This document shows, in pieces, positions 1-10,740 of a DNA stretch of 64,000 nucleotides. Position numbers and translations under genes: made by a program. The stretch is from Poecilobothrus nobilitatus. Lineage: Eukaryota > Arthropoda > Insecta > Diptera > Dolichopodidae. The notes beneath the pieces are model-generated. The model was given only the letters and a program-made list of their open reading frames with translations. It was not told where the DNA came from and did no database searches. Location: positions 125,023,911 to 125,087,910 of the forward strand of contig OX352773.1 of NCBI GenBank assembly GCA_947095535.1. The letters run 5' to 3'. Within the stretch, counting starts at the first letter, position 1, and each line of letters begins with the position of its first letter.

Positions 1-420
1 AATTTCAGTTTCTGGAGACGCGTCCAAAATTTCATTGATCTGTTTCGATAGATTTTCAATTTCCATAGCAGTTTCTTGTTCATTTGAGTTGGGTGATCTG
101 TATAGGAAACAGAAATGTATGACATGCTTTTCAACGAGACTTTTGACCTAAATGTAATGAAAGGTTGGGCTAAAACATTTATATTTTGGAAGTGTGTTGA
201 AAGCGATGTCATTTTTTATATGGACAGCGATATCCCTTTCGGGTACGAAGTGTGAAATAAGTGAGTAGACGGTAACATTAAAGTTATCATTGTGGTTACT
301 GACTTGTGTTTCACATAGGACTAAGAATGCTGGTTTAATTGTACCAAGATGGCAATCGACGGCATGAAAATTCGTTTGCAACCCGCGTATGTTACATTAA
401 AAGTGGTAATTTTGATGGAA
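1..420 (-). pseudogene. LINE-A endonuclease 5' fragment, inverted copy
   Basis: Read on the minus strand, this stretch closely matches the 5' coding part of LINE-A at about 1285-1710, including the segment encoding the first strand of the AP-type endonuclease. The longest open piece is 77 codons (148-381) and other parts are interrupted, so it is a decayed copy. It continues beyond the left edge, so its 3' extent is unknown. It lies head to head with the plus-strand LINE-A that starts near 1278, separated by AT-rich sequence and the left inverted repeat. Identity as the same LINE family is seen directly; how the two copies came to face each other is not known. Confidence 0.8.
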
Positions 421-596
421 AAAAATTAATATAAAAGAAAAGTTAAAATAATAAATAATAGTATTACAATTGAAATCTAGTTTAAAATATTAAAATATTA
501 AAATTTTTTTTTTATTTTTGATTTTAATTTTTTGAACTACATATCTATTTATTAAATTCGAATAATTTTTAGTTTTACAATTATAACTTCTAATTA

Positions 597-1240
597 AACG
601 CGCTCGGTTGGTTTTGTTTACTTTAATTTACATTTATTTTTTATTTCTTATTTCATCTTAAAATCAATTTGTCGTAAACAAAACAATTTTTATATCTATC
701 TCCCTCTCACCCGTATGATGGATGCTGGAGTTCTTGTTTCATTCTCAAATCGCTCAATTTTTTTTAATACCACCATAGTTATTACCGTAATTTAATTTAT
801 TAATTTCTGGTGGTAAGTTTTGCTTTTGGTTAGTTTGTGGTTGTACCTGCGTCCAATAAGGTCACTTAAAAGTGTATATTAAAAACTGTTGAACGTTGTT
901 ATAAACCGTTTGCTCGCTCAAAGCAAAATATTAAAATATTAAAATTATTAGTACGATATCAAGGTATAATCTTGTTAATAATATTGTTAATAATTTATTT
1001 TAAAGTGTTGTCAAGCTCGGGTTATTTAAATCGTACACTTTTACTTTTGATTTCGATTTTAATTTTGATTAAATTTTAATTTTTGTTCATTTCAATTTTT
1101 ACTGTAATCTTAAATTACATACTTTAATTTACTTTAATTCAGATTTTGATTCTGGTTAATCTTGGTTTTAATTACAATTTGATTCTATTTTAATTCCGAT
1201 TTTGATTATAATTTTAAATTAAATTTAAATCTTAACCATA
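597..1240. repeat. Left arm of long inverted repeat flanking LINE-A
   Basis: The segment beginning aacgcgctcggttggttttg is the inverse of 5123-5145. The match continues inward through recognisable anchors: the acgacaaatt block (about 670 versus 5069), the accaccag block (about 810 versus 4905) and the cgggttatttaaat block (about 1018 versus 4695). Paired coordinates sum to about 5710-5745, so the arms are collinear with small indels. The arm is AT-rich and dominated by short ttttaattt-like repeats near its inner end. No coding potential was seen. The 176 bases to its left (421-596) are low-complexity AT sequence, and similarity to the right flank may continue weakly into it. Confidence 0.8.
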
Positions 1241-1277
1241 TTTTGGTTTTTTTTATTGCTTTTTTGTTTTGCATTAA

Positions 1278-2219
1278 TTGTTTTCCAACAAAATTACCAA
1301 TTTTAATATTAATTTCTGTAATATACGCGGGTTGCAAACGAATTTTCATGCCGTCGAGTGCCATCTTAGTTCAATTAAACCAGCAATTTTAGCCCTATGT
1401 GAAACACATGTCAGTAATCACAATGGTAACTTTAATGTTACCGGCTACTCACTTATTTCACACTTCGTACCCAAAAGAGGTATCGCTATCTATATAAAAA
1501 ATAACATTGCTTTCAACACACTTCCAAAATATAAATGTTCTAGCCCAACCTTCCACTACATTTGGGTTAAAATTCTCGTTGGAAAGCATGTCATACATTT
1601 CAGTTTTCTATACAGATCACCCAACTTAAATGAACAAGAAACTGCTATGGAAGTTGAAAATCTATCGAACCAGATCAATGAAATTTTGGACGCATCTCCA
1701 GAATCTGAAATTGTTCTGACGGGAGATTTCAACATTCATAACAGGGACTGGCTTCATTTTTTGAGCAACATCACCCCGAGTCAAAACTCAATTGGGAAAC
1801 AAGTTGAACTATTCTCCACACTGTTCCACCTTTCTCAACTTGTTAAAAATCCCACTAGGATCCCGGACCGTGCTGATTAAGAAGGTCACCTCTTGGATCT
1901 GTTTCTCATCTCACACCCTGAAAAATATGTGGTTTCAGTTGGTTGCCCCGTGGGTAATTCCAATCATTGTTTGGTTAAGACAAGTTTCCGGGTAAGCCCA
2001 ATCCCCAATCAGAGCTCCCCTCCCAAAAAAATTAGTTTGGCGCTACAGCCATGCTGACTGGGACGGTCTTAACAACTTTTTTAGAACATTTGATTGGTCA
2101 TTCTGCTTCCGTAATAAGAATGTTAACTTTGCAGCAAATGCGATTAGTGAAACTATTTTACTTGGAATGAGGTTATTCATTCCTCATTCCATGAAATCTG
2201 TTAAGAGGAGGCCCAAATC
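1278..2219 (+). pseudogene. LINE-A endonuclease and linker, interrupted
   Basis: Encodes the apurinic/apyrimidinic-type endonuclease that would nick target DNA for target-primed reverse transcription. The G-D-F-N motif is near residue 150 of the first open segment (1278-1880). A TAA at 1878-1880 interrupts a segment that otherwise continues in frame (E-G-H-L-L-D-L-F follows). At about 2025-2033 the coding signal moves to a second frame (V-W-R-Y-S-H, D-W-D-G-L), and near 2216-2222 it returns to the original frame and joins the long RT frame. So there is one nonsense change plus two offsetting indels. The ATG at 1278 is the first in frame and matches where the inverted left copy also starts. 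Confidence 0.8.
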
Positions 2220-4223
2220 TTGGTTAATCGCATTTGCAAAGAAGCCATTTTTAGAAAAGAGGAGGCTTTTAAACTGTATCAAAACAATAGATCGGAGGCT
2301 CTCAGGGCTAATTATATAGTGGTGAGAAACCGATGCAAGAGAGTTATCAACAAGCAAAAATTCTTGTTCAACCAAGGGTTGAAACGTAAGGTCATCCACA
2401 TGCCAAAGAATAGCAAATCCTTTTGGACATTTGCTAAAAGTCTAAAAGAAGACGTTAGAGGGTCTTCTTTTCCACCACTTGTTGATAATAATAGCAAAAC
2501 AGTATCAGATTCTAGAGAGAAAGCGAATTTATTTGGCAAGCAGTTCGCTTCTAATTCGACACTGCCACAGTCAGCTCAGATGCCACCTTCTGTTCCCCGA
2601 GTTGGCTGCTCCTTTGGAAAAATTTACTTTAGGACGCGGGCGGTGATGAAAATCTTGAAAAATCTTGATACAAATAAGTCAGCCGGTCCAGATGGTATAA
2701 CCACTGTGGTGCTTAAAAATACCTACTCCAGTATTTCAAAACCTCTGCGTAACCTTTTCTACCTCTCCTTTACTTCGGGTATTCATCCTACCCAATGGAA
2801 GGTTGCACATGTTTTCCCAATTCCAAAAAAATGTAATAAAAGCGATTCCTCCAACTGCCGCCCTATTGCTATAACTTCGGTCCTCTCCAAAGTAATGGAG
2901 AAAATTGTGAACCAAAAGCTTCTGAAATACCTGGATCACAAAGGTCTGCTTCATGATCGTCAATACGCGTTTAGAGCCCGTCGTTCAACCGGTGATCTCA
3001 TGACTTACCTTTGTGAGAAGCTAAGCATTAGCCTTCATCATTCTGGTGAATCTGATGTTGTGGCTCTTGATATTTCTAAGGCTTTCGATCGAGTTTGGCA
3101 CGATGCTCTATTGGCAAAATGCAAAGCAATAGGTCTAGGTAGGGTCTTTCTAAAATGGATTGGAGATTTCCTTTCGAATCTTACGATTCGTGTACTGGTC
3201 GATGGATATTCATCTGGCAAATTCAAAATAAATGCTGGTGTCCCTCAAGGATCAGTTTTATGCCCCACTCTTTTCTTAATATTTATTAATGACCTACTTT
3301 CTTTAACCTCCAATCCGATCCATAGTTTCGCAGACGACAGCACCCTTGTAGCTTCCTATGAATTTCATAGCCGCTGTAACACTAATCACCAGATTAATAT
3401 AACAGCAAAAAATTTCACTATTAGTGAGCTAAATAACGATTTAGCCAAAATTCAAAAATGGGGTGAAGTCAACAGAGTTGATTTCAACACGAAAAAAACC
3501 CAATGCTGTCTGATCTCGCGAAAAATTGCCACTACTATTCCCAACCTATTATTCCAGGGAGAGGTTTTGCAGCATTCAACAGATTTAAACATGTTGGGTA
3601 TCGAGTTAAACCAAAAATTGACTTGGTCAAATCACAGTTTTGGTATAGCTAAGGATGCAGCTAAATGTTTGGGTTTTTTGTGTCGCTGCAAAACTTACTT
3701 TTCTGCGTCTGACCTTCTCAATATCTATAAAACGTACATTCGGCCGAAAATGCAGTATGATGTACACATTTGGGCTACAGGCCCTCAAACAGCGCTGGGT
3801 TATCTAGATAATGTGCAAAACAGGGCTATTCGTCTTGTCAACGACCTCAGTGTAACTTTAATGCTCACTCCACTCAGACATCGTCGCACAGTTGGGTCAC
3901 TAACCTTGTTTTATAGATATCTCGTAGGGAGTAACACCTGCTCGAATGAATTAAAACAGTTGATGCCTCCGCTTAAAGTTTTCCAGCGAGAAACAAGGCT
4001 GGCAGCAGAAGTTCATCCCTTCCATGTAGAGATTTCAAGATGGCGAAATACAGCTTATGGCAATTCGTTTGTCATGCGCACGTCCCGCCTGTGGAACCAT
4101 ATACCATCGCATGTGTTCCCTAAAGTTGGTAATTCTTATGTGTACGATTTACTTAAGTTTAAGAAGAATATCAACATCTTTCTTCAAAATGTCCCTCAAA
4201 ATTTTCCTACCTATCCCCCATAA
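2220..4223 (+). CDS. LINE-A reverse transcriptase, open over 667 codons
   Basis: Reverse transcriptase region of LINE-A, which would copy its own RNA at the nicked target. Motifs in order: S-A-G-P-D-G-I (fingers), C-R-P-I-A-I-T-S, D-I-S-K-A-F-D-R-V-W-H with the first catalytic Asp near residue 284, G-V-P-Q-G-S-V-L, and F-A-D-D near residue 370 (about 3327-3338). Then come L-G-I-E-L-N-Q-K-L-T-W (thumb side) and a C-terminal R-L-W-N-H-I-P motif usual near the end of such proteins. No RNase H domain is seen. The frame is the downstream half of the ORF2 whose upstream half is broken, so the listed ATG is not the natural start. The open frame suggests a fairly young insertion. Confidence 0.85.
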   Translation: MVNRICKEAIFRKEEAFKLYQNNRSEALRANYIVVRNRCKRVINKQKFLFNQGLKRKVIHMPKNSKSFWTFAKSLKEDVRGSSFPPLVDNNSKTVSDSREKANLFGKQFASNSTLPQSAQMPPSVPRVGCSFGKIYFRTRAVMKILKNLDTNKSAGPDGITTVVLKNTYSSISKPLRNLFYLSFTSGIHPTQWKVAHVFPIPKKCNKSDSSNCRPIAITSVLSKVMEKIVNQKLLKYLDHKGLLHDRQYAFRARRSTGDLMTYLCEKLSISLHHSGESDVVALDISKAFDRVWHDALLAKCKAIGLGRVFLKWIGDFLSNLTIRVLVDGYSSGKFKINAGVPQGSVLCPTLFLIFINDLLSLTSNPIHSFADDSTLVASYEFHSRCNTNHQINITAKNFTISELNNDLAKIQKWGEVNRVDFNTKKTQCCLISRKIATTIPNLLFQGEVLQHSTDLNMLGIELNQKLTWSNHSFGIAKDAAKCLGFLCRCKTYFSASDLLNIYKTYIRPKMQYDVHIWATGPQTALGYLDNVQNRAIRLVNDLSVTLMLTPLRHRRTVGSLTLFYRYLVGSNTCSNELKQLMPPLKVFQRETRLAAEVHPFHVEISRWRNTAYGNSFVMRTSRLWNHIPSHVFPKVGNSYVYDLLKFKKNINIFLQNVPQNFPTYPP

Positions 4224-4479
4224 TCCAAATTTCCCAATTCCAATTTTCCCAATTATCCTTCCCACATCCCTATCCCCAAAACCAAACTGTACATTCGTAT
4301 TAAAGGTTCCATCCTAAAGTTTGGTTTTAAAAGGGGGGTGGTTTTGGTTGGTTAAAGTCCAACACTACCCTGAGGAAGCACGTGCAGTTCCTCTTGGTGA
4401 CTTTCGAGTTTTCCACCAACCCTCGTAAAAAAAAAAAAAAATAAAAAAAAATAAAAAAAATTAAAATCAAAAGCAAAAT

Positions 4480-5145
4480 TAAGATGATATCAGAGTTGAA
4501 ATTGTAATTAAAATCAAAATTAGACTAAAAATCAATTTCGAAATTAACCAAGATCAAAATCTGACTTAAGATAAATTAAAGTATGTAAATTAAGTAATTA
4601 AGTATGTATAATAAATTTAAAGCAAAAATTAAAATTAACAAAAACTAAAATTTATTCAAAATTAAAATCAAAAGTAAAAGTGCACGATTTAAATAACCCG
4701 AACTTGACAATACTTTAAAATAAATTACTATCAATGTCAATAACAATACTTTATATCAACATTAATACATTACTTTCAATACTTTTCAATATTTTGCCTT
4801 GAGTGAGCAAATGGTTTATAGCAACGTTCAACAGTTTTTAACATACACTTTTAAGGGACCTTATTGAACGCAAGTACAACCACAGACTCACCAAAAGCAA
4901 AACTTACCACCAGAAATTAATTAATTAAGTTAAAATTAATTAATTAATTAAACGGTAATTACGATGGTGGTATTTACAAAAAAAATGAGCGAATTCAGAG
5001 TCAAAGAAGAACACCAGCATTCATCATACGTGTATGAGGGAGATGCATATATAATTGTTTTGTTTACGACAAATTGATATTAAGATGAAATAAATAAAAA
5101 AAGAAAAGTAAATTAATGTAAACAAAACCAACCGAGCGCGTTAAA
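4480..5145. repeat. Right arm of long inverted repeat flanking LINE-A
   Basis: Inverse counterpart of 597-1240, ending in caaaaccaaccgagcgcgtt. It begins after the LINE-A A-rich tail (4427-4470), so the LINE lies between the arms and is not part of them. Internal TTAATTAA runs around 4920-4950 expand or contract relative to the left arm. No ORF or coding motif was seen. Confidence 0.8.
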
Positions 5146-5635
5146 TTATAAATTAAAATCTGAATCAAAAAAATTAAAAATTATTAAAATTTAATATATT
5201 TCAAAAAAAATAAAAAACAAATCAAAAATAGAATACAAAAAAAAAAAAAATTTAGTGTATAGACAAACCAATAAGCGTAAAAAAAAAATAAAAAAAAACT
5301 TGTATGTAAATTGAACCAAGAATACTTATCTTGCCGCCATTGGAGTGCAGCCATATAATTCAGAATCTAAAATGAATACACCACACTTTTAAATATTTTT
5401 TTTTAAAAAAAAGTTTACATAAAAAAGTTTTAAACTAATTAAAAAAGGAAGTGTTGTCACTTCAAAGATTAACTGACTATGTTCAACTCAACTATGTTGA
5501 ACTATGTCATATTTAACTGTGTTACTTGTGTTTAACTGTGTTACCATATTTCAACAACATATGAATTAATATGTTAGTGAAATATGATTTGTTTCAATCA
5601 CTTATTATTATAATTTACCATTAATGAGGAAGAAT
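5146..5635. other. AT-rich spacer without recognisable gene
   Basis: Poly(A)-rich low-complexity sequence followed by short imperfect repeats of 'aactatgttgaactatgtcat' type near 5480-5560. I see no ORF, RNA gene or transposon end here. Confidence 0.6.
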
Positions 5636-5639
5636 ATCA

Positions 5640-6995
5640 TGAACCTCAAATCGGTTCATACATTATTGCTCCTTATATTACTCATGCTTTCAACTACATT
5701 CTAACCACTGGTGAATTTCCTTTGGTGTGGAAATGTGCTAAAATTATTGCTATTCCAAAGAAAAACCTACATCAGTATTTTATCTAGTTTGTCGAAGGCT
5801 TTTGAATACATATTGCATAATCAAATAAGCAACTATGTTGATGCAATTAATCTTCAATATAAATTTTAGTCAGGATTTAGGAAGCTGCACAGCACTTCAT
5901 TTGCGCTGCTTGATATTTCTGACAACATTCATACTGAGCTTGACAAAAAGAATGCAGTAGTACTACTTTTACTTGATTTTTCTAAGGCATTTGATTGCAT
6001 TGACCATAATCGTCTTTGTCATAAATTACAATTCATGTTTAATTTTAGTACCTCAGCTATTACCATGTTGCGCAACTACTTAACTGGTAGAAAACAATAT
6101 GTTATTGCTAGCCAATATCAGGCAATGCAGCTCATAGTGATCATCTGGATGATATTCTTTTCTGGTCGAACTTGAGTGGACTGAAACTTAATGCATCTAA
6201 GTCTAATGCCATGATAAATCTACTCTCGCAACATTGACACCTCATCTTTGCCTATCATAAAAATTAATAAATCACCCATTAACTATGTTCAGTCAGCAAA
6301 AAATCTAGATGTAATTTTTAATAAAATTTTGACTTGGAACGAGTACATACTATCTCAATGAATGGCTCAAAAAGAAGATTGTGAAGGCGTTTATAATACC
6401 TAACTTTACTTATTGCGATGTTGTTTATTCTAGTATGAGCCTGTGTGAACTTCACAACTTACAATTAACGCATGCACTAGATTTGTCAAGGATAGGAGGA
6501 AATTCGATCATATCAGTGACGTATCGAATGTTCTTTTCAGAACGTCACTTATAAATTTCTTAAATTCGAGATACATATTATATTTGAAAAAAATCACTTT
6601 AAAGATGAAGATGTTATAACACTTAGGAACAGTCTTCCAAACTGACTAAAATGGAGATGTAATTTTAAAAAATTTGTTGAGCTCTGATTTTTTCTTTTTA
6701 TAAATTTATTAACAGCTTAAATTTCTGCAATCAGAATATGAAATATTTTTTTTGTTTTTCTTGATTAATTTTGAAATTAATTTTTTATGTTTTCTCTTTT
6801 TTCCGTTGTGTTTCATTATTGTTTAATTTTAATTTTAATATAGTTTAATTTTGGCATATGCACTAATTTTCTTTTTTCAAGTTTTTTTTGGTTTATTGTA
6901 AATTTATACTATGTACTTTATTAATCGAAGAAGGAATAATGTTACACACTCAAAAGACTTATCGTCTTACGTGTAATTAATAAATAAATAAAAAA
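5640..6995 (+). mobile_element. LINE-B copy 1, internally deleted RT remnant
   Basis: A decayed plus-strand LINE. Readable pieces include an RT fingers segment with G-E-F-P then K-C-A-K-I-I-A-I-P-K, and a palm segment D-F-S-K-A-F-D-C-I-D-H at about 5974-6010. There is then a jump to a D-D-I-L-F-W-S-N-L segment that lies downstream of the active site, so the YADD block is missing. The last ~550 bases match the 3' end of the copy at 10741-12842 almost base for base, ending in a taattaataaataaataaa tail. Every frame carries stops. The family belongs to the broad CR1/Jockey-like group with TAAA-type tails; exact clade is uncertain. Confidence 0.75.
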
Positions 6996-7034
6996 ATAAA
7001 AAAAATAAATATTTTAATATTTTATGTTCTTTGT

Positions 7035-7910
7035 TAATATGTTGTTCTTTTTATACCCTACACCTAAACTATAAGGTACCTAAATTAACTTTGATATGGT
7101 GTTTGTAACCACCAAAAGGAAGCGAGTTAGATATGAACATGTGTATATATTCTAAATCAGGATCACCTCCTGAGTCAATTTAAAGTTGTTTGTCCGTCCA
7201 TCTGTCCGTCTGTTCGCAATCATAACTCAAAAACTTATATAGATATCTTGATTTATTTTATGTAATATGTTAATAATTACGAAAGGAAGGCAGGGACTGC
7301 TTTTGGACAAAAACGGTCCATGGGTTCGGATTCTGGAAGCTTCTGAATGATTCCGGATAAACGAGATTATTTCCAAAACCTGCGATTTCTTGGAAATAAT
7401 CTCTTTTCTGTTTCTGAAATTGAAAAAGATGTGTTGTTGTTTCTGAAATTTGAGAGAATTTGGTGCATGGGTTCGGATTTTAAAAGCTTCCGAACGAGCC
7501 CCGGAGCAAACCAGATTATCTACAAAACCAACAAAGATATTACATTTAAATTTCGTACAAAGATGTTCCGACATGTTTTTTTTATGTCCTTGAAATTTGA
7601 GAGGATTTCGACCTTGGGTTCTTATTTTAGAGGCTTCCGAACGAGCAACAGAGCAAACAAACATATCTCGACAACCAATAAGGATAGAATCTTTATATTT
7701 GGTTCTGTTATGTTTCCTTTTCTTTAAAATAGAAAACTGACATTTGCGATGATTTGAACCATGTATTCGGATTTTGAAAGCTTTTGAATTATGCAAAGAT
7801 TTGTCGATTGGTTATCACCCAAACTATTAATGTTTTAGACATGTGTGTTATGCGCGATTTATATTTTTTGTCAAAGTTAAAAAAATATTAGAAAAAATAT
7901 GTAGTTAATT
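7035..7910 (-). repeat. Dispersed array element, copy 1 (about 145-bp internal units)
   Basis: Opens with a 'tataccctacacctaaactataaggtacc' type end, a conserved 'aaccaccaaaaggaagcgagttagatat' block and a gtccgtc-rich tract near 7190-7210. Four imperfect units follow, each with a 'gggttcggattttgaaagcttccgaacga' core, at about 7318, 7462, 7610 and 7757 (spacing about 145). The same architecture occurs at 14215-15081 and, in opposite orientation, at 30871-31919. Open frames on both strands here (for example 7227-7796) are by-products of the repeat periodicity and contain no known domain. Confidence 0.75.
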
Positions 7911-8160
7911 TTTTTTTGTTAAAAACTTTATTTTATATATATTTTTTTAAATTACATCGTCAGGATATAAATATCTACCGATATTTTAGAACACTTTGCC
8001 TTAAAGCATGTGGGCCATTTTGGTATAAGTGTTAAATTATAGGCAACTTTTGAGTCTTGATAATCTGTTTAATGAAGTTCAAAGCACGGTAGAGTATTTG
8101 GTAGGGAACATCTTGATCTTAATAACAAAACTTATCGAGTTTGAAAGTTAGGTGTGTCTT

Positions 8161-8602
8161 AAGAGATTTATCATTAGTGGTATAGAAAAACTACAACAAG
8201 AGAATGTGCAGGTAATCTATAAGCAAATATCGGATACTATAGGTTTTACCAAACCACTGGACTGCATCGAATCTCTTTTTAGAACTTCTTGTAATTATTG
8301 AATTAAAAATAAAATTTTCATCGAAAGGGTTTAAATTTGAATTCTTTAATAAACATCTCAAATTCAAACATTTAAACTGCTCTCATGTTGGTTACTCCAG
8401 TATTAAAAAAATGCTTATTAATGAAGGCTTATCAGCGCGCACTGCCTCTTTGCTTCGTTTAGTTACGACCATGAAAAAAGATGGATGGCTCCATAATATC
8501 TACACTAGAAATGGTTTTCTGTTTATCATTAAAATAGAAGGCGATAATCCTCTCAAAATCACTTCTAGAGAACAACTTTTAGCCAGAAAAAGAATCAAAT
8601 AA
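8161..8602 (+). pseudogene. LINE ORF1 C-terminal fragment
   Basis: The readable frame begins K-R-F-I-I-S-G-I-E-K and runs to a stop near 8295. It resumes around 8335 as the open stretch 8411-8602 with I-N-E-G-L-S-A-R-T and a following W-x-x-N-I-Y-T-R-N-G-F segment. This order (I-I-S-G-I, then I-N-E-x-L, then an R-N-G strand) is that of the RRM-like/FP-type nucleic-acid-binding domain of insect LINE ORF1 proteins. It lacks the N-terminal zinc finger and coiled coil, and no ORF2 follows, so it is an isolated remnant. The assignment rests on motif order only. Confidence 0.6.
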
Positions 8603-8873
8603 ATCAAGAGTGGACGAGTGACTATGTATGCCGCTATTCAACTGCTTATATTTATTTATTTTTAATCATTCACATTTCCATTTTATATTACATTTGTTTA
8701 TGATATTTTTTTACTTCACTTTTATCTTAAATTTTGATATTTTCAAGGTTTGCTATTTTAGCAGCACTTATTGATTGCGAAAATTTCAGCATTTCTCGTT
8801 TACTCTTGCTGATTATCTTTCTGAGTAAATCTTTGCAGGCTCAATTACTTACTAGTTTAATTATTTTTTTTTT

Positions 8874-9054
8874 AATGCATTTCTCTGCCACATAAATGTG
8901 GACAGGAAATTACATATCCTTTCATGTTTAAGAGTGGCTGTAAATGTCGTAAGGGGGTATAACTCTTATCACGTGTGTGAAATTCGAACCCACACTTTCT
9001 CGGTTTTTACAGCAAATTTTATAAGCTTTTACACACTAGGCCACCGAGGCCCCT
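8874..9054 (-). mobile_element. SINE-1 (tRNA-derived) copy 1
   Basis: On the minus strand it starts ggggcctcggtggcctagtg, has a tRNA-like head and a B-box-like GGTTCGAATTT near 8981-8991. It ends in a 'cctgtccacatttatgtggcagagaaatgcat' tail. It matches the plus-strand copy at 17279-17464 along its length with scattered differences. The 3' tail has a short hairpin (ccacatttatgtgg). RNA polymerase III boxes imply origin from a tRNA; the fold is not a functional tRNA. Confidence 0.8.
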
Positions 9055-9212
9055 AGTTTAATTAATAGCATCATTAACTACTGACTCTTAATATTATTCA
9101 TTTAAATATACAAAGTCCTTTACCTAAAATTGATATACTTTGGTCATATATTGCGAAAAATTAAGCTCACGTTATACTAATATTTGAAACGTTGCAGGAG
9201 TGCTACTTCAGC

Positions 9213-10740
9213 TCTAATTTATTTATTTATTTATTTCAGTTAAAAACACACTAATTACAATAATATATTAAATTTATGAGAATTAATACAATAAAAATGC
9301 GTAAAAATAAAAATTAAATTACGAAAACTTAAGACTAATTAAACTTATAAAATAAAAAAAAAACATTAAGTGTTAAAAGCTATTACACTAACCAAAAATT
9401 ATATTATTTAAGTTATACAACAGTATTGAAAAATGGTATAGAATAGCAACAATAAGCTGAGTGTAGAATGCTAAGGCAGAATCTGAAATAAGGATCTTTT
9501 AAGTTGAGTTTTACTCAAATCTAAATTAATTATATCCTTGTGGTGATTAACTAACATAAATATTCTGCTCATTTTTCTCATAGCTAGTTCGACGAAAGGG
9601 CACATAAAAGAAGTTTACAGATCCAAAGCGATTACTAGAAATTGTCTGATTTATAATTTTATTTTTTATGAAAGAGGAATCAATTTGAGAATAATATTTG
9701 AGAATCAAAAAGAGAATACAATATCAGCTACCAACTACCCTTCAAACAATATAAACTACCCTTTTAGAACTAATAGTAGTTTGTTAACTTAAATCTATCG
9801 AAATACTGTGGTAAATAAATTGGATCGGACCATTGTAGATTTCGAAAACTAAATCTGAGAAAGTTCTTTTGAACAGCTTCAATTCTATTTATATGTAAAT
9901 TATATAGAGGCGACCAAATAGGACGTGCATGTTCAAGATTAGGTCAAACCAAGGAGGTATATAATGATTTAAGAATGTGTGGATCATTAAATTCTTTAGA
10001 TCATCTTTTAATAAACACTAACATAGAATTAGCTTTATTAATAATTTTATCATAATGATCAAGAAACGTAAGTTTATAATCAAAGAGTACATTTGGTTGT
10101 ACAATAAATAAAGAATGTTTTTCAATTCGCATGCCATTAAAATTATAGTCCGTAACATTAGGATTAATGTTTCGAGTATATGAAACTGCGGCACATTTAT
10201 CTACATTTAAGTTAAAATTACTAAGAACACACCAGTTCCAAAAAGAGTTGAGATAATCCTGAAGTATTAAAGTATCACTGACAGAACTAATAGTTTTAAA
10301 GATTTTCATATCATCAGCGTATATAATAATTTCACAATGTTTTATAATTCTAGTAACATCATCTATTGAAAGTATAAAAAGAAGTAGTCCAAGATGGCTG
10401 CCTTGAGGTACACTAGAATTAGAAATAAAAGAATCTGAAATTACAATTCTAAATTTAACTTTATAACTTCAGTTGACTAAAATGGATTCGATGCATATTA
10501 AGAGGAAGCAAGTAGAGCCTTGCTTTTTTTAATTTAAATAGAATCACAGAGTGTGGCAGTATATCAAATGCTTTAGTTAAATCAGTATAAATAACATCTG
10601 TTTGAGCCCTCGTCTCCATAGTATGAAGAAAGCATGAAGCCGATTCTACCAAGTTTGTAACGGTGGATCTATATTTTAAAAATCCATGTTGATTGGGGGA
10701 AATCAAATTTACACAATACTTGTAAAGGTGATCATATAGC
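9213..10740 (-). mobile_element. LINE-C, 5'-truncated RT remnant
   Basis: Minus-strand reverse transcriptase fragment. From its 5' side (right end) it shows an open piece at 10461-10772 with N-Q-H-G-F-L-K-Y-R-S-T and Y-T-D-L-T-K-A-F-D. Next come V-P-Q-G-S near 10400-10415 and a Y-A-D-D motif at about 10316-10327. A thumb-region piece at 10001-10309 carries N-V-D-K-C-A-A-V-S-Y. Frames are broken between these pieces. The 3' end is marked by an (AAAT)n tail seen as tttatttatttattt at 9217-9236. The element stops abruptly at 10740, where plus-strand LINE-B begins. It would be an RT of the CR1/Jockey-like group. Confidence 0.75.

Larger units (their letters stand above)
1250..4460 (+). mobile_element. 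LINE-A: non-LTR retrotransposon with poly(A) tail
   Basis: A nearly complete ORF2-type non-LTR element: AP endonuclease, linker, reverse transcriptase, a 3' UTR of about 200 bases and an A-rich tail from 4427. No ORF1 is visible. The endonuclease starts with an N-F-C-N-I-R-G-L motif and has G-D-F-N. The RT has an F-A-D-D active site. These fit the broad Jockey/CR1/RTE group; I cannot fix the clade by eye. The element occupies the space between two long inverted repeats. Its coding frame has one stop and two compensating frameshifts in the endonuclease/linker region, while the RT part is open. Confidence 0.85.

Noticed and set aside
7227..7796. 189-aa minus-strand protein and overlapping 126-aa plus-strand protein
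   Set aside because: Both frames follow the ~145-bp repeat units of a dispersed element and contain repeated E-A-S-K-I-R-T-type peptides with no domain.
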